Assembly: GCF_900141815.1 (NCBI RefSeq)
Contig: NZ_FQYR01000005.1
Span: 1-64,000 of the forward strand
DNA from: Rubritalea squalenifaciens DSM 18772
GTDB lineage: Bacteria; Verrucomicrobiota; Verrucomicrobiia; Verrucomicrobiales; Akkermansiaceae
Direction of reading: 5' to 3'
Length of the DNA stretch: 64,000 bases
The translations under genes and the position numbers were made by a program. Of the stretch, positions 17,338 to 25,783 are shown piece after piece. The notes beneath the pieces are model-generated. The model did no database searches. It was given only the letters and a program-made list of their open reading frames with translations, and had not been told where the DNA came from. Position 1 is the stretch's first letter; the number at the start of each line of letters is the position of its first letter.

Positions 17338-18267
17338 TTATAATTGATTATACGGGAGTGTGTAGAGAGCCTCTCCTACGCGCAAATCGCCGCTCTGGAA
17401 TCCTTTATTGAACCAGCGGGCTCGTTGGGCGGAGGTGCCATGGGTGAATGAATCCGGCTGTACATAGCCGCTGCCGAAGTCCCGCTGCAGGCGGTCATCA
17501 CCGATCGCCTCTGCACAGCGCATGGCTTCCTCGATGTCTCCGGACTCCAGGAACTCTTTGAACTGATTCTGGGCATGGTGGGCAAACACCCCGGCTAGGA
17601 AGTCCGCGTGGAGTTCCACCCTGACTGAGGCGTGGTTGTATTCCACTTTGGAGACTTTGCCTTGTTTGGAATGGAGTTCGTGCAGGCGGCCAAGGATATT
17701 CTGGATGTGGTGCCCGTATTCGTGCGCCACCACGTAGGCTTCGGCAAAATCTCCACGCGCGCCAAACTGTTGTTTCATTTCGGTGAAGAAGCTGGGGTCG
17801 AGATAGATTTTTTCATTAGCTGGCAGGTAGAAGGGCCCCATCTTAGCATCCGCTATTCCACCGGGCGTGCGGGTGCGCTCCGTGTAGATGACCATACCGC
17901 ACGGTCGGTAGCGGATGTCATGTTTCCTCAGCACATTGGTCCAGACGTCCTCGTTGTCCGCCATCATGGTCCTCAGGTAGGCCTGCATCTCATCGTCAGG
18001 AGCTGGTCCTACTTGCTCGGTAGGAGTCTGCTCCATCGGTCCTGAGAGGCCCAGCTCTTCCAGTAGAGAACCTCGGAACATGAAGAAGGCAAGCACGAGA
18101 CCTATGATGATCAATAGCTTGGTTTTGCCGCTACTGCGGGCAAAAGCCACAAAAAGCATCCGGCCGAGCCCCAGACCTCCCGCTACTCCCGCTGCGCTTC
18201 CCCCAGATACACGTTCACCGCGGCGGTCCTCTACATTCGTACTTTGGCGTCTTCCTTTCCAGCGCAT
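17338..18267 (-). CDS. Neutral zinc metallopeptidase (YpfJ-like)
   Basis: 309 aa. It begins MRWKGRRQSTNVEDRRG, the standard start of the YpfJ/neutral zinc peptidase family. A Gly-rich linker and one membrane helix (about 55-72) follow. The zinc site is HEYGHHIQ (about 186-193), with the downstream ADFLAGVFAHHA acidic ligand region. The domain probably faces the periplasm. Its substrate is unknown. It is divergent from the WYL regulator, with 216 bases between them in which I see no clear site. Confidence 0.92.
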   Translation of the reverse strand: MRWKGRRQSTNVEDRRGERVSGGSAAGVAGGLGLGRMLFVAFARSSGKTKLLIIIGLVLAFFMFRGSLLEELGLSGPMEQTPTEQVGPAPDDEMQAYLRTMMADNEDVWTNVLRKHDIRYRPCGMVIYTERTRTPGGIADAKMGPFYLPANEKIYLDPSFFTEMKQQFGARGDFAEAYVVAHEYGHHIQNILGRLHELHSKQGKVSKVEYNHASVRVELHADFLAGVFAHHAQNQFKEFLESGDIEEAMRCAEAIGDDRLQRDFGSGYVQPDSFTHGTSAQRARWFNKGFQSGDLRVGEALYTLPYNQL

Positions 18268-18483
18268 GATGGTATTCTAACAGTATGTTGAGCCTCAGAC
18301 GAAGCTAAGATGAAGTTTATGGGATTCTTGGGTGGAGGGAAAGCGTGCTTTTGTGAAAAAGGTGAGAAGGTCGTACGAAATCTCGATCAGTCTTGCCGGA
18401 TAAGTGCGGGAAGTTGAGGTGTTGCTGTATCTCGCGATGAGTGATTCCTTGCATCAGGGCGGCTCTTTGGTGAGATTCAGCTC

Positions 18484-19428
18484 ATGAACCGAGTAGACCG
18501 CCTGATGGCTATGATTCTTTTGCTGCAAAGTCGCCGTTGCATTACTGCGGAAGAAATCGCCCAGCATTTTGAGATTAGTGTGAGGACGGTGTATCGGGAT
18601 GTTTCGGCACTTGGTGAAGCTGGGGTGCCTGTGATTGCGGAGGCGGGTGTGGGCTATTCACTGATGAAGGGCTACCTTCTCCCTCCTGTGATGTTCTCGT
18701 ACGAGGAGGCAAACGCCCTCGTGACTGGCGGCCTGCTCGTGGAGAAGTTGACGGACTCTAGGATGAGAGAAGATATGGAGGCTGCCTTGCTGAAGATCCG
18801 AGCTTTGCTGCCCAGAGATCAGCAGGATTCTCTCAGCCGCCTGGCCAAACGTACGGGATATCTCCAGCATGCTAGTGTCGAAGGGCATTCTGTGAACATT
18901 CCTCAGGTGCAGAGAGTCTTGCTTGATTTGTGCGTTGTTAGAATTACTTACAAGGCGGGAAGTTCGGGAGTCGTGACCTGCCGTGAGATTGAGCCAGTGG
19001 GCTTGATGCATTATGCAGGGCGCTGGCATTTGTTTGCCTGGTGCCGTTTACGAAATGATTATAGAGATTTCCGACTAGATAGAATTTCGTCTTTGGAAAT
19101 GACCCTCGAGCACTTCGTGCCACGTGATGATAGGGCGCTGGATGAGCTTATTGACCAATGGGTAGATAGTGAAAATCTCTGCTATGTACGTGTTCGTTTC
19201 TCAGGCTGGGCTGCTGACAAGGTAGATCGCGAGTGGTCCATAGGGATTACGGACAAGGTGAAGACTCTCGACGGCACCGAGCTCACCATGGCTACCGATG
19301 ATCTACGTTGTCTAGCAAGTAGCCTTTTGGGGTTTGGGGATGATGTGGAGGTGTTAGATTCGCCAGAGCTCAGAGAGTTGATTGCTGAGAGGGCGGAGAT
19401 GGTGGCAAGTCACCACCGTGTAAAATAA
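18484..19428 (+). CDS. YafY/DeoR-type HTH regulator with WYL domain
   Basis: 314 aa. An N-terminal winged helix (LMAMILLLQSRRCITAEEIA, then ISVRTVYRDVSALGEAGVPV) is followed by a WYL domain (GLMHYAGRWHLFAWCRLRND, FRLDRIS) and a WCX C-terminal extension. WYL regulators sense a nucleic acid or nucleotide ligand and often control stress or accessory genes. The next gene, a VOC protein, lies 85 nt downstream on the same strand and may be a target. Confidence 0.92.
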   Translation: MNRVDRLMAMILLLQSRRCITAEEIAQHFEISVRTVYRDVSALGEAGVPVIAEAGVGYSLMKGYLLPPVMFSYEEANALVTGGLLVEKLTDSRMREDMEAALLKIRALLPRDQQDSLSRLAKRTGYLQHASVEGHSVNIPQVQRVLLDLCVVRITYKAGSSGVVTCREIEPVGLMHYAGRWHLFAWCRLRNDYRDFRLDRISSLEMTLEHFVPRDDRALDELIDQWVDSENLCYVRVRFSGWAADKVDREWSIGITDKVKTLDGTELTMATDDLRCLASSLLGFGDDVEVLDSPELRELIAERAEMVASHHRVK

Positions 19429-19513
19429 TTTTCCCTCCTGACATAGGGTTGTCAGTGGAGTGTGTTTTCATGATGTCGTCTGCCAGTTAGGCCAGATCAA
19501 TGACTACAAAATC

Positions 19514-19912
19514 ATGAAAACAATGAATCAAGATATCAGAAAGCAACACGGTGCTGTTTGTTGGGGTGAACTGTCTACGACAGATCCTAAAGCTGCTGCG
19601 GAATTCTACGGTAAGGTCTTTGGATGGACTTCAAAAGTCACCACCTTGGAAAACGGTAGTGGAGATTATACCTGTTTCGCGACACGTGATGGTGCTGAGG
19701 TTGCAGGTGCGATGGAACCTCAGTGCGAGGAAGCGCCAAACTACTGGGGCATCTACATGAACGTGGATAATGTGGACGCTATTGTGGCGAAAACAGTGGA
19801 GTTAGGTGGAAAAGTATTGGTGGAGGCCTTTGACTGCCCTGAGGCGGGGCGCATAGCCTACTTGGCAGATCCGCAAGGGGCTGTTTTTGCTGTGATCCAG
19901 AGTCTCGACTAA
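19514..19912 (+). CDS. VOC family (glyoxalase-like) protein
   Basis: About 132 aa from the ATG at 19514; a GTG at 19460 is open but would add a non-conserved extension. GAVCWGELSTTDPKAAAEFY and VFGWT, and later YWGIYMNVDNVDA and FDCPEAGRIAYLADPQGAVF, are typical of VOC-fold glyoxalase/bleomycin-resistance relatives of this size. Two beta-alpha-beta-beta-beta modules can be traced. Its substrate is unknown. It follows the WYL regulator. Confidence 0.88.
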   Translation: MKTMNQDIRKQHGAVCWGELSTTDPKAAAEFYGKVFGWTSKVTTLENGSGDYTCFATRDGAEVAGAMEPQCEEAPNYWGIYMNVDNVDAIVAKTVELGGKVLVEAFDCPEAGRIAYLADPQGAVFAVIQSLD

Positions 19913-19939
19913 TGAGCTGATGGCTCATGAATCTGAGTT

Positions 19940-19972
19940 GCACTCATGCTGACAGTTTAACGGCATGAGTGC
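19940..19972. terminator. Shared terminator hairpin
   Basis: A 10-bp perfect stem GCACTCATGC/GCATGAGTGC with a 13-nt loop lies between the convergent VOC and LysM genes. The T-tails are weak on both sides. Confidence 0.6.
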
Positions 19973-19988
19973 TTTGCTATGAAGGGAT

Positions 19989-20585
19989 CTAGCGCTTGTT
20001 CTTGAGTGCGAGGCGAATCACGGCCTCTGGGGATGCCTCACCGAGCATGGTGGTCTCTTTACCTTTGTTGTCGATGTAGGTGATGGATTTTACCTCACGG
20101 CCGCTGGCGTCCGGCTCAGAGCCATAGACAATGGTGCCAGAATAAACGTATTTGCCGTCTTTGTTCTTCAGGTAGACTTGGTTTTTAGCGTCAATGTCGA
20201 TGGCGATGCTAGAGCTTTCCATCTGGACGCTTTTAGGGAGCTCTTTCTTGCTAACGACTTTCTTTTTGGGTGTGGTTTGCTCCGGTGGAGCGACAGGCTG
20301 AGCTTTGGAGATAAAGGGTGTAGCGGTCTCAGGGGCGCTGGTGGTGTCTCCAGGAAAGATGGTGAGCTTCTGCCCTACGACGATGGTCGTGTCTTGGAGC
20401 TCGTTGAGCTTCTGGATGCTGAAGACGGTCGTGTTGTATTTCTTGGAGAGGGAATGCAGGGTGTCTCCCTTGATGACTACGTGAATGACCGTGGCGTCCG
20501 ATGGGTCTTTGTCCTGTTGATTCTGGTAAGCCCAGAAACCAAAACCGATCGCCAGCATAGTGAGTAGCAAAAAGAATGTTTTCAT
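19989..20585 (-). CDS. Membrane-anchored LysM domain protein
   Basis: 198 aa. A single N-terminal hydrophobic helix (TFFLLLTMLAIGFGFWAY) is a signal anchor. A LysM domain follows at about 33-78 (VVIKGDTLHSLSKKYN...IQKLNEL...IVVGQKLTI), then a low-complexity linker (PVAPPEQTTPKKKVV). A C-terminal region of about 70 residues (IDAKNQVYLKNKDGKYVY) matches no family I know. LysM binds the glycan of peptidoglycan, so the protein is probably tied to the cell wall. Confidence 0.88.
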   Translation of the reverse strand: MKTFFLLLTMLAIGFGFWAYQNQQDKDPSDATVIHVVIKGDTLHSLSKKYNTTVFSIQKLNELQDTTIVVGQKLTIFPGDTTSAPETATPFISKAQPVAPPEQTTPKKKVVSKKELPKSVQMESSSIAIDIDAKNQVYLKNKDGKYVYSGTIVYGSEPDASGREVKSITYIDNKGKETTMLGEASPEAVIRLALKNKR

Positions 20586-20642
20586 GTCGCCCTGACAAGG
20601 TAAGGGGTAGGCGACTCCAGTGCCAGCCAGATTTTTACAAGC

Positions 20643-20675
20643 AAAACGGCCCGGTGGGAATATCCCGCCGAGCCG
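20643..20675 (-). terminator. Intrinsic terminator of the PEP-CTERM gene
   Basis: A long G+C-rich stem (CGGCtCGGcGGGA / TCCCaCCGggCCG) is followed by TTTT on the minus strand, 30 nt past the PEP-CTERM stop. Confidence 0.8.
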
Positions 20676-20704
20676 ATTCGTAACACATTAATGATGAAGA
20701 AGGA

Positions 20705-21421
20705 TTAGGCCTTGCGGTTTCTTCTGAAGATGAATCCGATGCCTACTAAGCCTATGAGAGCGGTGGAGGAAGGTTCTGGTACGGCTGCTACATCAATAGA
20801 CAAATTGTCAATGGCCATCTGTCCTGCGCTCATGTTGTCCTCTATGGTAAGTTGGACAAAAATGTCGGTGCTATTATTGAAGACAGGTGTAAAGCTTGCG
20901 GAGTGCCAAGTGTCTTGCACATCGTCAGTAGAAGTTACGGAGCCGCTAAAGATGGATGAGCCACTGGAGTCCGAACCCTGAAAAATATCGAGTGTGATAG
21001 ATGCTGTGCCGGAATTGCCATTGGCGATTAGTGCAGCCCAATCAAATGAGACGGTGAGGTTGCCTGTTCCTACCCCTGAGATGCTTTGAGTCAAGATAGA
21101 GGTTCCATCGCCGGATGTGCCGAGGTAAGTATCTCCGTCTGTCGGGTATGTGAATGGAACGCTTGAGCCGTTGCCCGAGAAATGCGGTCCAGATGCGCCC
21201 CCGTTTGAAAGTCCGAGTGTATTGTTTTGTGTTATGGTCCAGTCTGTGAGGTCAGCAGCAGCGGCTGTATCACCCCAGGCGGCACCCACAGTGTCTGGGG
21301 TGATAGCTGTTCCGGTATTCTCAAATGAGCCGTTTAAAATAATATTTGCGGCTTGTGAAGTGCCTGCTGTAAGGCCAATTGCGGTAATAATTAGTGCTTT
21401 ATTAAGAGTTGTTGTGCTCAT
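20705..21421 (-). CDS. PEP-CTERM sorting domain protein
   Basis: 238 aa. It has a signal peptide (ALIITAIGLTAGTSQA), a body starting NIILNGSFENTG like DUF642/galactose-binding-like beta-sandwich proteins, and a C-terminal sorting tail: VPEPSSTAL, a hydrophobic helix, then RRNRKA. Exosortase would cleave this tail and place the protein outside the cell. No exosortase is in the window. It is next to a FecR/LamG gene and its sigma factor on the same strand (25 nt to the FecR stop), so it may be the product that system controls. Confidence 0.93.
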   Translation of the reverse strand: MSTTTLNKALIITAIGLTAGTSQAANIILNGSFENTGTAITPDTVGAAWGDTAAAADLTDWTITQNNTLGLSNGGASGPHFSGNGSSVPFTYPTDGDTYLGTSGDGTSILTQSISGVGTGNLTVSFDWAALIANGNSGTASITLDIFQGSDSSGSSIFSGSVTSTDDVQDTWHSASFTPVFNNSTDIFVQLTIEDNMSAGQMAIDNLSIDVAAVPEPSSTALIGLVGIGFIFRRNRKA

Positions 21422-21446
21422 TCGTTTTTTGTTGTTGGGTGTTTCT

Positions 21447-22994
21447 TTATTTTGTCTTCTCTGGGGTATAGGAAAGCCCGTTTGCTAACTGCTTGATGGT
21501 GGTTTCATCAATGACCCCTTTGAAAATATAGATTTCATCCAGTGACCCTTTAATGGGGTTTGTGTTTTTAATGTTAGATCCGAATAAGACCTCTTGAATG
21601 ATACGGTTTGATTGAGGTGTTCTGTGAATAGAAGGGGTGTTTTCGCTGGCGAGAATTGCCCTGTCACAGCTGACCTTTCTTCCATCCAGATAGAGGTTTA
21701 CCTCGGGTTGGCCTTGGTTTGCTTTGTAGGTCGCTGCTATATGGTGCCAATGGCCGTCAGCGACATGAATATTACTTCTGAATGAGCTGTTGAACCCGAG
21801 TAGTGATACGGTGCCTTCCGGAGACAGGGCGAGTTTGATGTTTCCTGACCATCCATCAAAACTCTGTTTGGAGACCCCCCAGGCGACCAAGCCCGTGCCG
21901 TGTTCTTTGAGGGAAGTCTGGTCGACTTTGACCCAGCAACAGAGGCTACCGGCTTGATCACTTGGGAGGTTATACCACTGAGATACTAGAGTGTTTGTAG
22001 GTTTGGCATCGAAACGGACTCCTTTCCCAACTTTTCCATCAGTCTGCATGGAATGGGCGTCTGTGCTGACCGGGCGGGCTGATCCAGAGAGGAGCTCGGG
22101 CATGCTGCCGTCCGCGGTGAATGCTCCATCTTTTACCTGGTCAAAAGACCAGTGAGCGTAGGCGAGACCTTTGGGTAGTTCTGTTAGGAAAAGGTCGCTC
22201 CTGAAATCCGTCTCGGCGATGTGGCCGGAATGTTCGATGCTGAATCCCTGTTGCGCGGTGGCTTCTAGTTCTTCTTTATGGCCTGTTAGGGAGGTGATCT
22301 TTACTTTGCCTCGAAGTACGTGAACCTCATCTGGGTATTGTGGTGAACTGAGAACGCCAAACTCAGTGCCTAAGTCAACCACATCCATCTGTTTGGTTTT
22401 TACAGTGAATCCCTCTGCTCCTTTGGGAACTTTGAACCACGCATTCCCCTCTTTTAGAGAGACTGTTTTGTCGTTGTACAGGGTCAGGTCAGCAGGTGCA
22501 AGAATGATGGCTTTCACGCCTGACTCAAAGGTAAATTCAACGACTCCTTGAGAGACTTGCAGGCGTGAGCCGTGATGCATGGTCTTGGCTGATGTGTCAG
22601 CGCCTGCTTCACTAGAATGAGTCAAGGTGTACTGGGTGCCTGCTGAAGTCCGGAATGCCAGTGGAGGAGTTTTTTTATCCGTGGCCAGTAGTCCAAGAAT
22701 GATACCGGTGAGAATGAGGACGGCTACCGCTGAGAGGGTGGCAATCCGTACGGACCTTTTCCTCTGCATACGGACCACGTTATCGATATTGATCACTTTG
22801 GGGGCGTCCTTGAGGATGTGATCTTTCTTCTCCATTTCCAGCAGCAGGAGATTCTGCATATCCATGTACTCCAGGTATTGTGCACGGGCGTCTGGAGCGT
22901 TGAGCAAGTGCAGCTCAAGTTGTGCGTGCTCTTCCTTGGTGAGTTGATTGTCTACCAGGCGTGAGAGCAGATCTTCGAAGGTCTGTTGGTTCAC
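21447..22994 (-). CDS. FecR-like transmembrane regulator with C-terminal LamG domain
   Basis: 515 aa from the GTG at 22994, which overlaps the sigma factor stop (GTGA) and has a near-perfect AAGGAGGT 5 nt upstream; an ATG at 23060 is less likely. Cytoplasmic anti-sigma-like N-terminus (FEDLLSRLVDNQLTKEEHAQLE), one membrane helix at about 82-102, then a FecR domain (GVVEFTFESGVKAIILAPA...VVDLGTEFGV...VHVLRGKV) and a LamG/concanavalin-like domain at about 280-505 (AHWSFDQVKDG, WHHIAATYKAN, SLDEIYIFKGV). It probably senses an outside ligand and controls the coupled sigma factor. Confidence 0.9.
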   Translation of the reverse strand: MNQQTFEDLLSRLVDNQLTKEEHAQLELHLLNAPDARAQYLEYMDMQNLLLLEMEKKDHILKDAPKVINIDNVVRMQRKRSVRIATLSAVAVLILTGIILGLLATDKKTPPLAFRTSAGTQYTLTHSSEAGADTSAKTMHHGSRLQVSQGVVEFTFESGVKAIILAPADLTLYNDKTVSLKEGNAWFKVPKGAEGFTVKTKQMDVVDLGTEFGVLSSPQYPDEVHVLRGKVKITSLTGHKEELEATAQQGFSIEHSGHIAETDFRSDLFLTELPKGLAYAHWSFDQVKDGAFTADGSMPELLSGSARPVSTDAHSMQTDGKVGKGVRFDAKPTNTLVSQWYNLPSDQAGSLCCWVKVDQTSLKEHGTGLVAWGVSKQSFDGWSGNIKLALSPEGTVSLLGFNSSFRSNIHVADGHWHHIAATYKANQGQPEVNLYLDGRKVSCDRAILASENTPSIHRTPQSNRIIQEVLFGSNIKNTNPIKGSLDEIYIFKGVIDETTIKQLANGLSYTPEKTK

Positions 22995-23533
22995 GAGGCA
23001 CCTCCTTCCAAAATGAGGCGTTTGGTGATGCAGTCTTTCAAGCGGGCGCGGATGCGGCAAAGACTCACTCTCAGTGAGGCAACCGGCCTTCCGGTTTCTT
23101 GCGCAATGCTTTCGATGTCCTGCTCTTCGCCTCGGTAATGAGTTTCGATAAGCTCTCTCGAATGTGCCGGGAGATTATTGATGCAGTGTGTCAGAGCTGC
23201 GCGCCGGGCGTCCAGTTGTGCGGGTTGACGCTTGCTGGATTCGGTCGCCAGGAGGTCCGAGAGTTCATTGTTGAAGACGAGGAAACCGTCTTTTTTGAGA
23301 TGCTTCCGGTAGTCGAGAATCTTGTAGTAGGCGATGGTGCATGCCCAGGCGCCGAAGTTGGTGCCTAGCTCGAAGTCTTCCATGCGCTTCCAGAGCAGGA
23401 TGTTGACCTCCTGCTGCAGGTCCCGTACATCCGGGCAATTGGGGGCCTGGGAAAGAATGTACGAACGGATAACCTCCTGATGATTCGTCAGGAGGGTCAC
23501 AAATTCCTGCATTGCATGTGGATTCATGGCCAT
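22991..23533 (-). CDS. ECF-type RNA polymerase sigma factor (Verrucomicrobia/Planctomycete family)
   Basis: 180 aa. Region 2 is seen in DVRDLQQEVNILLWKRMEDF and FGAWACTIAYYKILDYRKH, and region 4 in LIETHYRGEEQDIESIAQET and VASLRVSLCRIRARLKDCI. It resembles the short sigma family that is expanded in Planctomycetes and Verrucomicrobia. A GAGGGG sequence precedes the ATG at 23533. Its stop overlaps the GTG of the FecR/LamG gene, so the pair is translationally coupled and forms a sigma/anti-sigma unit. Confidence 0.93.
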   Translation of the reverse strand: MAMNPHAMQEFVTLLTNHQEVIRSYILSQAPNCPDVRDLQQEVNILLWKRMEDFELGTNFGAWACTIAYYKILDYRKHLKKDGFLVFNNELSDLLATESSKRQPAQLDARRAALTHCINNLPAHSRELIETHYRGEEQDIESIAQETGRPVASLRVSLCRIRARLKDCITKRLILEGGAS

Positions 23534-23582
23534 TCACCCCTCATAAGCCAATATCCACCATCTCATTAACAAAAACTTGAAA

Positions 23583-23617
23583 AAAATAATCGGCCTCCAG
23601 AAAAACTCCGGAGGCCG
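23583..23617 (-). terminator. Intrinsic terminator of the fumarase gene
   Basis: An 8-bp stem CGGCCTCC/GGAGGCCG is followed on the minus strand by ATTATTTTTTTC. It lies between the fumarase stop and the sigma factor gene. Confidence 0.85.
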
Positions 23618-23649
23618 ATGCGAGATTTACGGTGATTTTAAGGCTGTCT

Positions 23650-25281
23650 TTAGCAGGCTGGGCAGGAATTCAGCTGCTGGAAGAAGTCGTTCCCTTTGTC
23701 ATCGACAAGGATGAAGGCCGGGAAGTCTTCCACTTTGATTTTCCAGACGGCTTCCATGCCGAGTTCCGGGAAGTCGAGGACCTCCACGGACTTAATGTGG
23801 TTCTTGGCGAGGATGGCAGCCGGGCCGCCCATGGAGCCGAGGTAGAAGCCTCCGTGATCCTTACATGAGTCTGTGACGATCTGGGAGCGGTTGCCTTTGG
23901 CTAGCATGACCATAGATGCGCCTTCTTTCTGGAAGATTGGTACGTAGGGGTCCATGCGGCCGGCTGTAGTCGGGCCGAAGGAACCTGATGGTAGACCCTC
24001 TGGCTTCTTGGCGGGGCCGGCGTAGTAGATCGGGTAATCCTTCACGTAGGTTGGGAGCTCTTTTCCTTCATCGATCATTTCTTTGAGCTTCGCATGGGCG
24101 ATGTCTCGCGCTACGATGATGGTTCCTGTTAGAGAGAGCGCCGTGGTGACAGGGTACTTGGAAAGGGTGGCGAGTGTCTTGTCCATGCCTTCATCCAGAT
24201 CGATGGCGACGCCGTTGAATTTCCAGTCACGCCACTCTTCAGGGATGTACTGGCCTGGGTTGGTTTCCAGCTTCTCCAGGAAGATGCCGTCCTTGGTGAT
24301 CTTGGCTTTGGCCTGACGGTCTGCGGAGCAGGATACGCCGATGCCGACCGGGCAGGAGGCGCCGTGGCGAGGGAGACGGATCACGCGTACATCGAGTGCG
24401 AAGTGTTTGCCGCCGAACTGAGCGCCGATGCCGATGTCTCGAGAGGCTTCGAGCAACTCCTGCTCTAGCTCGATATCACGGAATGCCTGGCCGTGTTCAT
24501 TGCCTTCGGTTGGAAGCTCGTCGTAGTAGCGGGTGGAGGCCATCTTGACTGTCTTGAGACAGGTCTCTGCGGAGGTGCCACCGATGACGATGGCGAGGTG
24601 ATATGGCGGGCAAGCCGAGGTGCCAAGGGTGACCATCTTGGCGAGGCAGAAGGATTTCAGGGTCTTCGGGTTAAGAAGTGCCTTGGTCTGCTGGTAGAGG
24701 AAAGTCTTGTTGGCGGAGCCGCCCCCCTTGGTGATGAAGAGGAAGTCGTAGCTGTTGCCAGGCTTGGTGTAGAGGTCGATCTGCGCAGGAAGGTTAGTCT
24801 TGGAGTTGGTCTCCTCGTACATGTTGAGTGGTACGGTCTGGGAGTAGCGCAGGTTCTCCTGGGTGTAGGTGTTGTAAATGCCTTGGGAGAGCGCTTCAGC
24901 ATCGTTGATGCCTGTGTAGACGTCTTCACCTTTCTTACCCATGACGATCGCTGTACCTGTGTCCTGGCAGTTTGGTAGGATGCCATTGGCGGCGATCTCC
25001 GCATTGCGCAGGAGAGTGAGCGCCATCATGCGGTCGTTGTCAGTCGCCTCCGGATCATCCAGAATGGCGGCTACCTGCTTGAGGTGGGACGGGCGGAGCT
25101 TGAAGGAGACTGCCTTAGTGGCTTCGTTTGCCAGGAAAGTAAGGGCTTCCGGAGTCACGCGCAGGATTTCCCTGTCGCCGTGCTGCTCGACGGATACTCC
25201 ATCGGTAGAGAGGAGTTCATACTCGGTCTTGTCCGGGCCGAGCGGAAATGGGTTCTGGTAATGGAAAGGTGGTGTCGACAT
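23650..25281 (-). CDS. Fumarate hydratase, class I (Fe-S)
   Basis: 543 aa, the length of FumA/FumB-type single-chain class I fumarases. Cluster-binding Cys are in [11 protein letters not shown] and in the [13 protein letters not shown] segment, and a further Cys in [10 protein letters not shown]. The C-terminal beta domain has [11 protein letters not shown] and [16 protein letters not shown]. It converts fumarate to malate in the TCA cycle and carries an oxygen-sensitive 4Fe-4S cluster. It ends in SCPAC. A single-gene unit. Confidence 0.95.
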   Translation of the reverse strand: MSTPPFHYQNPFPLGPDKTEYELLSTDGVSVEQHGDREILRVTPEALTFLANEATKAVSFKLRPSHLKQVAAILDDPEATDNDRMMALTLLRNAEIAANGILPNCQDTGTAIVMGKKGEDVYTGINDAEALSQGIYNTYTQENLRYSQTVPLNMYEETNSKTNLPAQIDLYTKPGNSYDFLFITKGGGSANKTFLYQQTKALLNPKTLKSFCLAKMVTLGTSACPPYHLAIVIGGTSAETCLKTVKMASTRYYDELPTEGNEHGQAFRDIELEQELLEASRDIGIGAQFGGKHFALDVRVIRLPRHGASCPVGIGVSCSADRQAKAKITKDGIFLEKLETNPGQYIPEEWRDWKFNGVAIDLDEGMDKTLATLSKYPVTTALSLTGTIIVARDIAHAKLKEMIDEGKELPTYVKDYPIYYAGPAKKPEGLPSGSFGPTTAGRMDPYVPIFQKEGASMVMLAKGNRSQIVTDSCKDHGGFYLGSMGGPAAILAKNHIKSVEVLDFPELGMEAVWKIKVEDFPAFILVDDKGNDFFQQLNSCPAC

Positions 25282-25335
25282 GAGCCTGTTTCTAGAGCCT
25301 AAATTGCAAATGTTAAGCTCTAAAAATCGCTGCCG

Positions 25336-25698
25336 CTAATCCTCCAGCTTTGCATGTGGTTTGAAGACTAGAATCAGGCCGCAAATGGCGAGTAGGAGAG
25401 CATAGGCTCCGGGATCTCTGCGGCCCAAATGGACGTGCTCATAGACAGTCATGCGTATCACTAGATAAGCTGAGCCACCCAGGAATGCGATCAGGCCGAA
25501 GATGCGGGCGCAGCCGCCGCCTTCCGGCTTCTGCATGTAGTGGGCTGCCGCTCGGTATTCATTGAGTACTTCGAACACCATGTGAGGCATAATGTGTTCA
25601 TCGATTCCCTTTTTGTCCTGCAGCTTCTGGTATATCTCTGCTTCGCAGAGACCTTTCTTGTGGAGTTTGATGATAAGATCTTTGAGTTGAGGAGACAT
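25336..25698 (-). CDS. Hypothetical membrane protein
   Basis: About 120 aa from the ATG at 25698. A start at 25803 is open but would run through the neighbour's terminator hairpin. The N-terminal half is helical and charged (LKDLIIKLHKKGLCEAEIYQKL), and two hydrophobic segments lie in the C-terminal half (FGLIAFLGGSAYLVIRM and AYALLLAICGLILVF). Not recognised. Confidence 0.7.
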   Translation of the reverse strand: MSPQLKDLIIKLHKKGLCEAEIYQKLQDKKGIDEHIMPHMVFEVLNEYRAAAHYMQKPEGGGCARIFGLIAFLGGSAYLVIRMTVYEHVHLGRRDPGAYALLLAICGLILVFKPHAKLED

Positions 25699-25724
25699 GG
25701 CAAAACGACGTGTTAGAAATAGAA

Positions 25725-25761
25725 AAAGGCACAGGTGCTGAGATAGCAAGCCTGTGCCTTT
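25725..25761 (-). terminator. Intrinsic terminator of the double-thioredoxin gene
   Basis: An 11-bp perfect stem AAAGGCACAGG/CCTGTGCCTTT is followed by a T-rich tail on the minus strand, 23 nt beyond the stop at 25784. Confidence 0.9.
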
Positions 25762-25783
25762 GGAAAAGTATGACGATTGGAAA

